Source: a virus
Strand: one strand, 5' to 3'
Length of the DNA stretch: 64,000 bases
IMG/VR virus record: IMGVR_UViG_3300025093_000011
Location: 1 to 64,000 of that record
In this document: positions 12,350 through 22,378 of the stretch, piece by piece
Position numbering within the stretch: position 1 is the first letter of the stretch
How the letters are laid out: every line of letters begins with the position of its first letter
The notes under the pieces: generated by a model
What the model saw: only the letters and a program-made list of their open reading frames with translations
What the model was told of the DNA's origin: nothing
Database searches by the model: none
Translations under genes and position numbers: made by a program

Positions 12350-14555
12350 AACAGAAATATATCAAGATATACCAACGTGGAATAATGGAACTTGGGAAAC
12401 TACAGATTTTGAATCTAGAGAAGAGTTTGCCACATTTGTAAGAGATATATTTAAAGAACCTGGTCAATATGAATTTGATGAAACTAGTAAAGAATTTAAT
12501 AAGCAAGCAACAAAATTTACTGAAACAAATGTTTATTGTGTAGCTCCATTTAAATCTAGAGATTTTATAGCATACTGGGAAGGTGAGAAAAAGAAATGTA
12601 GAAAAGGAGTAATATTTAAATCAGGAGATAAAACTTGGTATATAGCCAGAGACTACTATATGTGGCTAAACTTCCTACCAATATTTAATAAAGAAATACA
12701 GCAGTTTGGTTTTGCAGATATTAGAGATGCTCAATATCATATGGCACTATATGAAATGCTAGCAGAACTAAACTATAAACATGTAGCTATTCTAAAGAAA
12801 AGACAGATAGCCTCATCATACTATCATATGGCAAAGCTCATTAATCAGCAATGGTTTGAAGCCGGGGTAACTCTAAAGATAGGAGCAAGTCTTAAAGATT
12901 ATATAAATGAAAAAGGATCTTGGAAGTTCCTAGATGAATATGCTGCATTCTTAAATGAACATACTGCATGGTATAGACCAATGAACCCTAGTAAGGTAAT
13001 GATGTGGCAGCAAAAGATTGAAGTTAGGAAAGGTAACAGAAAAACTGAAGTAGGTCTTAAAGGAACTATACAAGGTATGTCATTTGAGAAAGATCCTACA
13101 AATGGAGTAGGAGGTCCAGTTAAATACTTTTTTCATGAGGAGGCTGGTATTGCACCTAAGATGGACAAGACATATGAGTATATGAGACCAGCAATGAGAT
13201 CAGGACTTACTACTACAGGACTATTTATTGCTGCAGGATCAGTAGGAGATTTATCACAGTGTAATCCTTTAAAGGATATGATACTTAATCCAACTTCAAA
13301 AGATGTCTATGCTGTAGAAACTAATTTGATTGATCATAAGGGTACTGAAGGTATGTCAGGTTTATTCATTCCTGAACAATGGTCAATGCCTCCGCACATA
13401 GACCAGTATGGTAATTCTAAAGTAAAAGAAGCTACTGAAGCTTTACAAAAACAATTTGATGACTGGAAAAGAGAACTGGCTCCAGAAGATTACCAGTTAA
13501 GAATATCTCAGCATCCAAGAAATATAAAAGAAGCTTTTGATAATAGATCTGTTTCTGTATTTCCTACACATCTTCTTTCTGCACAAGCTAGAAGAATAGA
13601 AGAAAAAGAATATGGTTATGAGTTTCTAGATATATCTACAGATGCTAATGGTAAACCTACAGTAAAGAAAAGTAATAAACAACCAATAAAGCAGTTTCCT
13701 ATAAATAAAAAGACAGAAGACAAAACAGGGTGTTTAGTAGTATGGGAAAGACCTAATAAAGAAAAACCAGACTTTGGAACTTATTATGCTTCTATTGACC
13801 CTGTATCAGAAGGTAAGACTACAACATCAGACTCTCTCTGTTCTATTTATGTAATGAAGGCTTCTGTAGAAGTAACTAAAGTTACTGGAGTTGAAACAGA
13901 AACGTATGTTGAACAAAGTAAAATTGTAGCTGCCTGGTGTGGAAGATTTGATGATATAAAACAAACACATCAAAGACTAGAGCTTATAATAGAATGGTAT
14001 AATGCCTGGACAGTAATAGAGAATAACATTTCTTTATTTATCCAGTATATGATATCTAGAAAAAAACAAAAATATTTAGTACCTAAGAGTCAAATCATGT
14101 TCTTAAAAGATCTTGCTGCAAATAAGAATGTTTATCAAGAATATGGTTGGAAGAATACAGGAACATTATTCAAGGCACATTTGTTATCATATGCAATTGA
14201 GTTTGTAAGAGAAGAGCTTGATCAAGAAACAAAAGAAGATGGTACTGTTGTTAAAACCACTTATGGAATAGAAAGAATTCCAGATCCTATGCTGATAAAA
14301 GAAATGCAAGAATATGCAGATGGAGTTAACGTGGATAGATTAGTATCTTTTGCAGCACTTGTATCTTTTATGAAAATACAAGAATCTAATAGAGGTTACA
14401 CTAAGCAAGTTATTAGAGATGATGTAGCTAAAAAGTTGCAAAAGTCAGAAAATTTGTTTAAATTAAATAAGAGTCCGTTCAGACATTTGGGCACTAAAAG
14501 AAGAAAAAATAAAGGAAAAGGTTTTAAAAGATCTGCTTTCAGAAATATTAAATAA
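12339..14555 (+). CDS. terL: Terminase large subunit
   Basis: This is a 738-residue protein, the packaging motor and headful or end-cutting nuclease. The ATPase part has the degenerate Walker A-type segment ILKKRQIASSYYHM (about 151-164, like the K-x-RQ-x-G(F)S form of other terminases) and the Walker B-type FFHEEAG (about 264-270). The nuclease part opens with YYASIDPVSEG (about 482-492), whose Asp would be the first metal ligand. A basic tail (KRRKNKGKGFKR) ends the protein. It is followed after five bases by the portal gene. Confidence 0.85.
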   Translation: MINKTEIYQDIPTWNNGTWETTDFESREEFATFVRDIFKEPGQYEFDETSKEFNKQATKFTETNVYCVAPFKSRDFIAYWEGEKKKCRKGVIFKSGDKTWYIARDYYMWLNFLPIFNKEIQQFGFADIRDAQYHMALYEMLAELNYKHVAILKKRQIASSYYHMAKLINQQWFEAGVTLKIGASLKDYINEKGSWKFLDEYAAFLNEHTAWYRPMNPSKVMMWQQKIEVRKGNRKTEVGLKGTIQGMSFEKDPTNGVGGPVKYFFHEEAGIAPKMDKTYEYMRPAMRSGLTTTGLFIAAGSVGDLSQCNPLKDMILNPTSKDVYAVETNLIDHKGTEGMSGLFIPEQWSMPPHIDQYGNSKVKEATEALQKQFDDWKRELAPEDYQLRISQHPRNIKEAFDNRSVSVFPTHLLSAQARRIEEKEYGYEFLDISTDANGKPTVKKSNKQPIKQFPINKKTEDKTGCLVVWERPNKEKPDFGTYYASIDPVSEGKTTTSDSLCSIYVMKASVEVTKVTGVETETYVEQSKIVAAWCGRFDDIKQTHQRLELIIEWYNAWTVIENNISLFIQYMISRKKQKYLVPKSQIMFLKDLAANKNVYQEYGWKNTGTLFKAHLLSYAIEFVREELDQETKEDGTVVKTTYGIERIPDPMLIKEMQEYADGVNVDRLVSFAALVSFMKIQESNRGYTKQVIRDDVAKKLQKSENLFKLNKSPFRHLGTKRRKNKGKGFKRSAFRNIK

Positions 14556-14560
14556 TAACT

Positions 14561-17305
14561 ATGCAAGTATTTAACGCACTTCAGTTAAAAAATGGAGCTA
14601 AGGTAGAACAGAATAGATTAGGTACAATAACACAACCTTTACAGTTTTTGCCTAAAAAGAAAAAAGATGCTGAATGGGCAGCATGGAATATAGATTGGTT
14701 AGAGTGGAATGGTCTAAAACAACTTCAAAGAACTTCAAGAAAATTATTAAAGAATTACAAGCTTGCAAAGGGTCATATAGATAGAACAGATTATGTTGTA
14801 GAAGAAGATAATGAAAGTAGGGATCTTGTAGAACTTCTTACTCAAGATGAAGATGCTGCATTAGAATTAAAGTTTTATCCAATTATTCCAAATGTTATTA
14901 ATGTTCTAGTAGCTGAATTTGCAAAAAGAACTACTAAACTAACATATAGAGCTGTTGATGAATTTTCATATAATGAAATGCTTGAACAAAAAAGATTAGC
15001 TGTAGAACAAGTTCTTGTTAAACAAGCTAAAACTAAAGTTGAAGCAGCTATGATTGAACAAGGTTTAGATGTAAACTCTGATGAAGCTAGACAACAAACC
15101 AGTACAGAAAATTTAAAAACTTTACCTGAAATAGAAATGTACTTTAAAAAGAGTTACAGATCTATGATAGAAGAATGGGCAACACATCAGCATAAAGTTG
15201 ATGTTGAAAAATTTAGACTTGAAGAACTTGAAGAAAGAGCTTTCCGTGATATGCTTATTACAGACAGAGAGTTTTGGCATATGAAAATGATGGAAGATGA
15301 TTATGAGGTAGAGTTATGGAATCCAGTTCTTACATTTTACCATAAATCTCCTGATGCAAGATATATATCTGATTGTAACTGGGTAGGTAAAACAGATATG
15401 CTTACACCATCTGATGTTATTGATAAGTATGGTTATTTAATGTCAGAAGATCAATTAGAAGCATTAGAAGCTATTTATCCTATAAGAGCAGCAGGATATA
15501 ATATTGGAGGTTATCAAAATGATGGAACTTTTTATGATCCAACTCAAAGTCATGAATGGAATACTCAAATGCCATCATTAGCAATGAGACAATATACTAC
15601 TGCAATGTCAGGAAGTGTATTTGATGGTAATGATGTAGTAAATGAAATTCTTGGACAAGGTGAAGATTTTTCAGATGATGGTCCAGCTTATTTATTAAGA
15701 GTAACAACAACTTATTGGAAATCTCAAAGAAAATTAGGACATCTTACTAAGATATCAGAAACTGGTGAAGTTATAAATGAAATAATTACTGAGCAATATA
15801 AAGTTACTGATAAACCTATTTATGATACTAGACTCTTCAAAAATAAAAATAAAGATAATTTAGTTTTTGGAGAGCATATAGAATGGATATGGATTAATGA
15901 AGTATGGGGTGGTATTAAAATAGGACCAAATATTCCTAGTTACTGGGGTATGAATAATCCTTCTGGTTTATCTCCAATATATATTGGTATAGATAGAAAA
16001 ACTCCAGGACCTCTTAAGTTTCAATTTAAAGGTGATAATAATCTTTATGGTTGTAAACTTCCTGTAGAGGGTGCTGTATTCTCAGATAGAAATACTAAGT
16101 CTACTGCTTTAGTTGATTTAATGAAACCATTTCAAATTGGTTATAACATTGTTAATAATCAAATGGCTGATATATTAGTTGATGAACTTGGTACTGTAAT
16201 AATGTTAGATCAAAATACTCTTCCTAAACATTCATTAGGAGAAGATTGGGGTAAAGGTAATTTAGCTAAAGCTTATGTAGCTATGAAAGATTTCCAGATG
16301 CTTCCTCTTGATACATCTATTACAAATACAGAGAATGCATTAAACTTCCAACATTTCCAAAAACTTGATTTAGATCAGACTAATAGACTTATGTCTAGAA
16401 TCCAGTTATCTAATTATTTTAAACAACAAGCATATGAAGTGATAGGTGTTAATCCACAAAGAATGGGTCAGCAGATATCTCAACAAACTGCTACAGGTGT
16501 AGAGCAAGCTGTTAATGCATCATATGCTCAAACAGAAACTTACTTTATACAACACTGTGATTACTTGATGCCAAGAGTTCATCAGATGAGAACAGACTTA
16601 GCTCAATTCTATAATTCAACTAAACCATCTGCTAGACTAACATATATTACATCTGCAGATGAAAAAGTTAATTTTGAAATAAATGGTACAGACCTTTTAA
16701 TGAGAGATCTTAACATCTTTACATCAACTACTGCAAATCATAGAGCTATTCTTGAACAATTAAAACAAATGGCAATGACTAATAATACTACAGGAGCTAG
16801 TATATATGATCTTGGTAAAATTGTTCAATCAGATTCTATTGCTGAACTAAATGCTGCAATGAAAGATTCTGAACAAAAACAACAACAGCAGAAACAACAA
16901 GAGATGCAGCAACAGCAGCAAATGCAAGAACAGCAAATTCAAGCTCAACAACAACAAGAGCAAATGAGAATGACTGCAGAAGCTGCAGAAAAAGAAAAAG
17001 ACAGACAAAAAGATATTCTTATTGCTGAAATTAAATCTGCTGGTTATGGATCAATGGTAGATATTAATAAGAATGAGCAAAGTGATTATAAAGATGCTAT
17101 GGATGACATTAGAAAGACTCAGCAGTATCAAGCACAAACTTCAATGCAAAGAGAAAAGCAAGCTAATGATATGACTAAGCATAATCAAAAAATGTCTATT
17201 GAAGAGCAGAAGATTCAAGCTCAAATGGCAATTGCTGATAAACAACTTCAAATTGCTAGAGAGAATAAGAATAAATATGATGTTAAAAAACCTAAGAAGA
17301 GTTAA
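14561..17305 (+). CDS. Portal protein
   Basis: This is a 914-residue protein, long for a portal but in line with crAss-like examples as I recall them. It forms the dodecameric ring through which DNA passes. Assignment rests mainly on place (directly after TerL, before scaffold and MCP) and on the layout. There is a mixed alpha/beta body to about residue 765, then a Gln-rich helical tail (about 768-830, runs such as KQQQQKQQEM) and a long charged coiled coil to the end. Ends with an ATG overlap into the next gene. Confidence 0.75.
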   Translation: MQVFNALQLKNGAKVEQNRLGTITQPLQFLPKKKKDAEWAAWNIDWLEWNGLKQLQRTSRKLLKNYKLAKGHIDRTDYVVEEDNESRDLVELLTQDEDAALELKFYPIIPNVINVLVAEFAKRTTKLTYRAVDEFSYNEMLEQKRLAVEQVLVKQAKTKVEAAMIEQGLDVNSDEARQQTSTENLKTLPEIEMYFKKSYRSMIEEWATHQHKVDVEKFRLEELEERAFRDMLITDREFWHMKMMEDDYEVELWNPVLTFYHKSPDARYISDCNWVGKTDMLTPSDVIDKYGYLMSEDQLEALEAIYPIRAAGYNIGGYQNDGTFYDPTQSHEWNTQMPSLAMRQYTTAMSGSVFDGNDVVNEILGQGEDFSDDGPAYLLRVTTTYWKSQRKLGHLTKISETGEVINEIITEQYKVTDKPIYDTRLFKNKNKDNLVFGEHIEWIWINEVWGGIKIGPNIPSYWGMNNPSGLSPIYIGIDRKTPGPLKFQFKGDNNLYGCKLPVEGAVFSDRNTKSTALVDLMKPFQIGYNIVNNQMADILVDELGTVIMLDQNTLPKHSLGEDWGKGNLAKAYVAMKDFQMLPLDTSITNTENALNFQHFQKLDLDQTNRLMSRIQLSNYFKQQAYEVIGVNPQRMGQQISQQTATGVEQAVNASYAQTETYFIQHCDYLMPRVHQMRTDLAQFYNSTKPSARLTYITSADEKVNFEINGTDLLMRDLNIFTSTTANHRAILEQLKQMAMTNNTTGASIYDLGKIVQSDSIAELNAAMKDSEQKQQQQKQQEMQQQQQMQEQQIQAQQQQEQMRMTAEAAEKEKDRQKDILIAEIKSAGYGSMVDINKNEQSDYKDAMDDIRKTQQYQAQTSMQREKQANDMTKHNQKMSIEEQKIQAQMAIADKQLQIARENKNKYDVKKPKKS

Positions 17306-17577
17306 TGGAATTTTTTGATATACTTACACAGTACGGAGTTCTTGGTGTTTGGGTAGTATATGCTATTACTAGAGAAAGGTGGCTGCTTAGAAAGATTGAA
17401 GAAATATCTGCTAGATCAACTAAAGAAAGAGAAGTATGGCATAAAGAACGTGAGCAGTTTATGAATCAGTGTCATATGGAAAGAGAAAACTTTATAAAAG
17501 AGATTGCTTTAGTAAGATCGGAAGAAAGAAATTTTTATATAAAACAACTTGAAAAATTAACCAAAAAAATTAGTTAG
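17305..17577 (+). CDS. Small membrane coiled-coil protein
   Basis: This is a 90-residue protein with one N-terminal hydrophobic segment (about 8-22, YGVLGVWVVYAI) followed by a charged coiled coil to the end. The plan is the same as the first lysis-cassette gene at 7829, but sequence similarity is not obvious. It starts at the last base of the portal stop. Function unknown; a lysis or membrane-tether role is possible. Confidence 0.65.
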   Translation: MEFFDILTQYGVLGVWVVYAITRERWLLRKIEEISARSTKEREVWHKEREQFMNQCHMERENFIKEIALVRSEERNFYIKQLEKLTKKIS

Positions 17578-17635
17578 CTATATAATGTAAAATTTTAATT
17601 AATTTTTTTTTAATAATTTTAAATCTTTAAGATTT

Positions 17636-17655
17636 ATTTTAGTATATTAAAGTAT
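17636..17655 (+). promoter_or_regulatory. Late promoter motif, copy 6 (capsid unit)
   Basis: It reads ATTTTAGTATATTAAAGTAT, then an A-rich leader AACCAACAAAAAACAAAAA to the ATG at 17675. An inverted repeat AAATCTT/AAGATTT lies just upstream at about 17621-17635 and could be an operator or a weak terminator. Confidence 0.75.
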
Positions 17656-17674
17656 AACCAACAAAAAACAAAAA

Positions 17675-18958
17675 ATGGCAGAAGAAAAGAATGAGGAAAC
17701 TCAAGTGCAAGATTCTACAACGGTAGAACAAGTAGATGTAAATATTGATGAGATTTTTTCAAATTTAGGAGCAGATAATATAATGGTTCCTGAAGAAGAA
17801 GAAAAGCCTGCAGGAAATGTTCTAAAGGCAGAAGAAGAATTTGATACTACGTTCATTGACAAGACTGAAGAAAAAGTTGAAACTGTAACAGAAGAACCTG
17901 TAGCAACGGAATCAACTCCAGAACAAGATAAAGCTTTAGTAGATGAAGCTCTTTCTGAACTGGATGATATGATTTCTGATGCTGAAGAAACAGAGTCTAA
18001 ACCTGGAAGACGTAAAACTGATAAAAGTGGTTTAGCTGAATTAGCATCTAAAATGATAGAGGAAGGTACTCTATTTGGTTTTGATGATGATAAAGCTTTA
18101 GAAGATTATACTACTAAAGATTTTAGAGAACTGTTTGAAGCTAACTTTCAAGAAAGAGAAGCTAAGATTAGACAAGATACTCCTAAAGAGTTTTTTAATT
18201 CTCTTCCTGAAGAACTTCAAGTAGCTGCTAAATATGTAGCTGATGGTGGTACAGATCTAAAAGGATTATTTAGAACTCTTTCACATGTTGAAGAGGTAAT
18301 GGATTTAGATCCTAGTAATGAACAACATCAAGCAGAAATTGCAAGACAATATTTAACTGCTACTAGATTCGGAACTCCTGAAGAAATTCAAGAGGAAATT
18401 GAAACTTGGTATGATAGTGATAGATTAGAAAAGAAAGCTAATCAGTTTAAACCTAAGTTAGATAGAATGCAAGAAAAAATTGTTCAGCAAAAGTTAGCAG
18501 AACAAGAGCAGTTAAAAGCACAACAGGAAGATGCAGCAAAAGCTTATATGGATAATGTATATAATACTTTAGCTGATGGTAAATTAGGAGATGTAAAGCT
18601 AGATAGAAAAACTCAAAATGCTTTATATTCAGGATTAGTTCAACCTAACTATCCTTCTATTTCAGGAAAGCCTACAAACTTATTAGGACATCTTCTTGAA
18701 AAGTATCAATTTGTAGAACCAAGGCATGATTTAATTGCAGAAGCATTATGGTTACTTTCAGATCCAGATGGATATAAAAGTAAACTTAAAAATCAAGGTT
18801 CTCAAGATGCAGTTAAAAAAACAGTAAGACAACTAAAAACTGCTCAGTCTAATAAAATATCTTCTTCTGGTGTAACACCGAAAGCTGATACAAACAGAAG
18901 AAAGCAACCAACAAAAAGAACAGTACAAAGAAAGAACACTATGTTCAAAAGATTTTAA
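17675..18958 (+). CDS. Probable capsid scaffolding protein
   Basis: This is a 427-residue protein. The N-terminal 115 residues are very acidic and low-complexity. The middle is helical with a coiled coil (about 250-295, rich in Gln, Glu, Lys). The C-terminus is basic (TKRTVQRKNTMFKRF). Acidic helical body plus basic C-terminal tail, placed immediately before the major capsid gene, is the usual look of a scaffold. No protease motif seen. The same transcript reads into the MCP gene after 29 A-rich bases. Confidence 0.7.
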   Translation: MAEEKNEETQVQDSTTVEQVDVNIDEIFSNLGADNIMVPEEEEKPAGNVLKAEEEFDTTFIDKTEEKVETVTEEPVATESTPEQDKALVDEALSELDDMISDAEETESKPGRRKTDKSGLAELASKMIEEGTLFGFDDDKALEDYTTKDFRELFEANFQEREAKIRQDTPKEFFNSLPEELQVAAKYVADGGTDLKGLFRTLSHVEEVMDLDPSNEQHQAEIARQYLTATRFGTPEEIQEEIETWYDSDRLEKKANQFKPKLDRMQEKIVQQKLAEQEQLKAQQEDAAKAYMDNVYNTLADGKLGDVKLDRKTQNALYSGLVQPNYPSISGKPTNLLGHLLEKYQFVEPRHDLIAEALWLLSDPDGYKSKLKNQGSQDAVKKTVRQLKTAQSNKISSSGVTPKADTNRRKQPTKRTVQRKNTMFKRF

Positions 18959-18987
18959 ATTAGTAAACAATAAAAACAAAATAAAAA

Positions 18988-20601
18988 ATGGCAACTCCAG
19001 TTTTAAACAATGGTATCTTTCTACGGGATACAGCCTATGAGGCAAGTTCACACGTAGACTCATACCACTTGGTTAACATGTTGAAAGATGCAGAACCAAT
19101 GGACTTAGGTCCAGTAGACCTTTGGGCTATGGCTCAGAAAGTTGAAATGCCTCTTTATCAAATGTCTAGCTTTGGTGGTAAAAATGTAATAATGGTTGAC
19201 AATGCTCGTGGTGAGTACAAATGGCAAACTCCTGTTTCCAAAGACTTACCATACATCATTGAAAACATTGAAGAAGCAGACCCTCTAGGGGTAGATGGAA
19301 ACACTTTCCGTATTAAGTTAAGTGATAGAGAATTTGGACATGGTGATATCATCACTTATGACAAATACAATGGAGCTGAACTTTACATTACTGATGAAGA
19401 TATTCTTCCAGTAGGTGATGGATATGTTTACACAGTTCAATTAGTTAATAACAATACTAATGCTTCATTTAACACTGCTTACTTAGCAAATGGAACTAAG
19501 TACTTCAGAAAAGGTTCTGCAAGAGGTGAGTACGGAGAAAGATTCTCTGACATCAAAACTGCTACTGGTTTCCGTGAATTCTACAACTATGTAGGAGGAG
19601 CTGAGGCTCATGTACATTATTCAGTTTCTTCTAGAGCTGATCTTATGATCAAAGGAGGAATGAATGCTGATGGTACTGTTCCAGTAACTGAAATCTGGAA
19701 AACTAGTGGTGATGCTAAAAATCCTTCTGTAGCTTCATTAGAAGATATGGTAAAAGTAATGGGTAAAGATAAAGTTAAGAAAGCATTTGATAATGGTGAC
19801 TTATCTAGATCTTTCCTTACTAACATGGAAGCTGCTCACTTAACTAAAGTAGCAAATGACATCGAGTCTTACCTAATGTGGGGACAAGGTGGTAGAGTTA
19901 GACAAGACGGTCCAGATGATTTAAGATTATCTGTTGGTCTTTGGCAACAACTTGATAACTCTTTCAAAAGAGTATACAACAAGAATAACTTCAACCTTGA
20001 TTTATTCCGTTCTGAGATTTATAACTTCTTTAATGGAAAAGTTGAATTCCAAGGTCCAGATCCAAAGAGACAACTTATTGTTCAAACTGGTATGGGTGGA
20101 ATGAGAATGGTTAATGAAGCTATCAAGAGAGAAGCAGTTGCTTCAGGTCTTGTAATTCAAGCTGCTGACATAGGTGCAATCACTGGTCAAGGAATGGATC
20201 TTAACTTTGGTTTTGCTTACACTTCTTATGTGATTCCTTTCTTAGCTAACGTTAAGTTTGTACTTAACCCAGCATTTGATAATGTTAATACTAATGATAT
20301 TGAGAACCCAATCATTGATGGATTCCCATTATCTTCTTATTCATTCATTATCTTTGACATCACTGATAACACTAATGATAATATCTTCTTATTGAAGTTA
20401 TCTTGGGATAATCAACTTAAGTGGTGGTATCAAAATGGTACAATGGACTACATGGGACGTAGCCAAGGATTCCAGTCTTCTGGTCAATTCAATGGATACA
20501 GAGTCATGATGTCTCAAACAATGCCAGCTGTATGGGTAAAAGACCCAACTAAGGTATTGAAGATTGTTATGAGAAACCCAGTTACTGGAGGATCATTCTA
20601 A
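18988..20601 (+). CDS. Major capsid protein
   Basis: This is a 537-residue protein, presumed HK97 fold. The assignment uses position after the scaffold candidate, a strong terminator after its stop, and codon use. It prefers C-ending codons (AAC, TTC, TAC, GAC) far more than neighbours, as expected for the most abundant protein. The opening resembles crAss-like capsid proteins in my memory (short N-arm, then VDSYHLVNMLKDAEPMDLG). No N-terminal protease cleavage site is obvious. Leader is A-rich (AACAATAAAAACAAAATAAAAA). Confidence 0.8.
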   Translation: MATPVLNNGIFLRDTAYEASSHVDSYHLVNMLKDAEPMDLGPVDLWAMAQKVEMPLYQMSSFGGKNVIMVDNARGEYKWQTPVSKDLPYIIENIEEADPLGVDGNTFRIKLSDREFGHGDIITYDKYNGAELYITDEDILPVGDGYVYTVQLVNNNTNASFNTAYLANGTKYFRKGSARGEYGERFSDIKTATGFREFYNYVGGAEAHVHYSVSSRADLMIKGGMNADGTVPVTEIWKTSGDAKNPSVASLEDMVKVMGKDKVKKAFDNGDLSRSFLTNMEAAHLTKVANDIESYLMWGQGGRVRQDGPDDLRLSVGLWQQLDNSFKRVYNKNNFNLDLFRSEIYNFFNGKVEFQGPDPKRQLIVQTGMGGMRMVNEAIKREAVASGLVIQAADIGAITGQGMDLNFGFAYTSYVIPFLANVKFVLNPAFDNVNTNDIENPIIDGFPLSSYSFIIFDITDNTNDNIFLLKLSWDNQLKWWYQNGTMDYMGRSQGFQSSGQFNGYRVMMSQTMPAVWVKDPTKVLKIVMRNPVTGGSF

Positions 20602-20620
20602 TCTAACAATAGATTCTTAT

Positions 20621-20655
20621 AAAAGGGGGAGGGAAAGTCCTCTCCCTTTTTTTTT
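20621..20655 (+). terminator. Intrinsic terminator after the MCP gene
   Basis: AAAAGGGGGAGG pairs imperfectly with TCCTCTCCCTTTT around a short loop, followed by a T run (13 in total). It lies 20 bases past the stop. Confidence 0.85.
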
Positions 20656-20681
20656 AATAACCAACAAAAAAATCAACAAAA

Positions 20682-21701
20682 ATGAAAAGTAATAATTTTA
20701 CAATGGTGCAAACACCAACCTCTTCTACATCCTCAAAGATTTCTATCAGACCTTATTTTGATAGCAGAACTGAAAATATGGGATTAGAAAATTATGGATT
20801 AAGTTTATTTGATGGAGTTACACATCAAGAACAATTAGCTTGTTTAGAAATCAATGGTATTGTTAGATACCTTACTGGTTTAAATGAATTTGCTCCAGAA
20901 TTAAAAACTCTACCATCTGAACTTAAAGATGCTAGAATTAAAAATATTAGAACAGCAGTTTCTGACTTAGAAAAAGAATTAGCTGCAAATGTCATTGATC
21001 CAGAAGACAAAGACTTTTGGAACAAAGTAAAATTACTAAAACCTGATAATCAAGAGTTTTGGAATAAAATTGAATTAACCGTAGGGAATCAGCCTATACA
21101 TTTAAATGTAAATGATCCTTATGACAGAATAAAATTATTTGCAATAGAAGCTGGAGGTTTTTCTCTTGTAGCAAAGAGTTATGATGATGCAAGATCAAGA
21201 CCAACTCCACCTAAGTTCTATTTAGATAAAGAAGAGCAAACAGTGTCTACAAGAACTGAGTATAAGAAAATGCGAAATAAAGCACTTTCAGAATTGCAAA
21301 AGTTATTTGATAAGAATAGTACTAAGTTATTTTATGTTGCTAAAGTTGTAGATGTAAATAGTCCACAATATAAAAAGTCAACTCCTTTAGATGTTATCTA
21401 TGAAAATATGGATAACCATATAAATGGAGAAGGTATGGAAAGTAACTTAGAAAGAGCTGTAAACACTTTCTTAAAGACAGTAGAGATGGATATGGAAACA
21501 TTAAAAATTAAATCAATTGTTAAGGATTCTGTATTCTTCAAACATGTTGTAACTAAAAGTGATGGTCATATATATCATGCTAAGAAAAATGCTATACTAG
21601 GAAGAAATGTTTCTGATGTAGTAGAGTTCTTAAAGAACCCTCTTAACGAAGATATACTAGATGACTTAACTAAGAAGTGTGAAAAATATTGGAAAAGTTA
21701 A
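20682..21701 (+). CDS. Conserved-looking virion-region protein
   Basis: This is a 339-residue protein. It opens with a Ser/Thr-rich tail, then FDSRTENMGLENYGLSLFDG, and has a helical middle and end with many Lys and Asp. No enzyme motif or membrane segment. The leader after the terminator has two CAACAAAAA boxes. I recall proteins with the 'MGLE.yGl..fdg..h.e.l' opening in large Bacteroidota phages, without function. Its place between MCP and the Lys-rich cassette suggests a head-related role. Confidence 0.7.
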   Translation: MKSNNFTMVQTPTSSTSSKISIRPYFDSRTENMGLENYGLSLFDGVTHQEQLACLEINGIVRYLTGLNEFAPELKTLPSELKDARIKNIRTAVSDLEKELAANVIDPEDKDFWNKVKLLKPDNQEFWNKIELTVGNQPIHLNVNDPYDRIKLFAIEAGGFSLVAKSYDDARSRPTPPKFYLDKEEQTVSTRTEYKKMRNKALSELQKLFDKNSTKLFYVAKVVDVNSPQYKKSTPLDVIYENMDNHINGEGMESNLERAVNTFLKTVEMDMETLKIKSIVKDSVFFKHVVTKSDGHIYHAKKNAILGRNVSDVVEFLKNPLNEDILDDLTKKCEKYWKS

Positions 21702-21719
21702 ATTTAAAAAATAAAAGTT

Positions 21720-21941
21720 ATGCCAGGATATAAAACAATGTATGGAAAAGGTGGATCATCATTAGATCCAATACCTGCAGGTAATAAAGGATTACCTAAA
21801 TTATCTAAAACTGTAAGAAACAAAATGGGTTTCATGGGAAAAGGTGGATCTGCATTAGAGTCATCTATGAACAAAATGACTTATAAGCATGGAGGATCAT
21901 GCGGTAGAAGAATCCTTGGTAGAAACTTAAGAAAAAAATAG
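21720..21941 (+). CDS. Small basic Gly-rich protein (cassette gene 1)
   Basis: This is a 73-residue protein. Two near-repeats of GKGGSSLD/GKGGSALES (about 10-17 and 41-49) and a basic end (RRILGRNLRKK). It is the first of eight consecutive tiny genes, most very rich in Lys and Arg. 'KGGS' linkers of this kind recur in the giant cargo proteins of this genome. DNA or capsid binding is inferred from charge alone. Confidence 0.65.
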   Translation: MPGYKTMYGKGGSSLDPIPAGNKGLPKLSKTVRNKMGFMGKGGSALESSMNKMTYKHGGSCGRRILGRNLRKK

Positions 21942-21946
21942 AAATT

Positions 21947-22135
21947 ATGCCTACAGTAAATGGAAAAAAATACCCTTATACAAGGGAAGGAATCAAAGCT
22001 GCCAGAGCTGCAGCTAATGATTCATATGGACCAGATGCAGTATTAAGAACTTTTTGTCCTAAATGCATGCCTAAGTATTCTAATAATCCTAGAACTATTC
22101 AGGGTAGACAATTAAGAAAAGGAGGAACTGTATAA
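21947..22135 (+). CDS. Small basic protein (cassette gene 2)
   Basis: This is a 62-residue protein. The start MPTVNGKKYPYTREGIKAARAA follows a short phage module (v-gkkypYT-eGi-aAk-aa) that I know from many small phage proteins. A CPKC pair at about 38-41 and a basic RKGG end follow. The stop overlaps the next ATG (TAATG). Confidence 0.7.
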   Translation: MPTVNGKKYPYTREGIKAARAAANDSYGPDAVLRTFCPKCMPKYSNNPRTIQGRQLRKGGTV

Positions 22136-22377
22136 TGAAAATGATTAAACTTACTAATACTATGACTAAAAAAGAAATGCAAGAGTGGGAAGACCGCAGT
22201 GCAATGAATACTTTATTAGAAGCTAAAAGAATCAAAGAGAATAGTGCACTTATGAAAAGAGTGACAAATTTGGCTAAAAAAGAAGCTACTAAATTTCAAG
22301 CATTGGCTAGTGGTGGATCAGTTAAACCTAAGAAAACTCTATCTAGACCTAAAAAGAAAACTCTTAAGAGAAGATAA
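22135..22377 (+). CDS. Small Lys-rich protein (cassette gene 3)
   Basis: This is an 80-residue protein. An amphipathic helical front (about 10-55) is followed by SGGS and a purely basic tail (KPKKTLSRPKKKTLKRR) like a histone H1 tail. The upstream gene's final codons contain AGGAGG, 13 bases before this ATG, an exception to the usual A-rich leaders. Likely nucleic-acid binding, by composition. Confidence 0.7.
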   Translation: MKMIKLTNTMTKKEMQEWEDRSAMNTLLEAKRIKENSALMKRVTNLAKKEATKFQALASGGSVKPKKTLSRPKKKTLKRR

Positions 22378-22378
22378 G

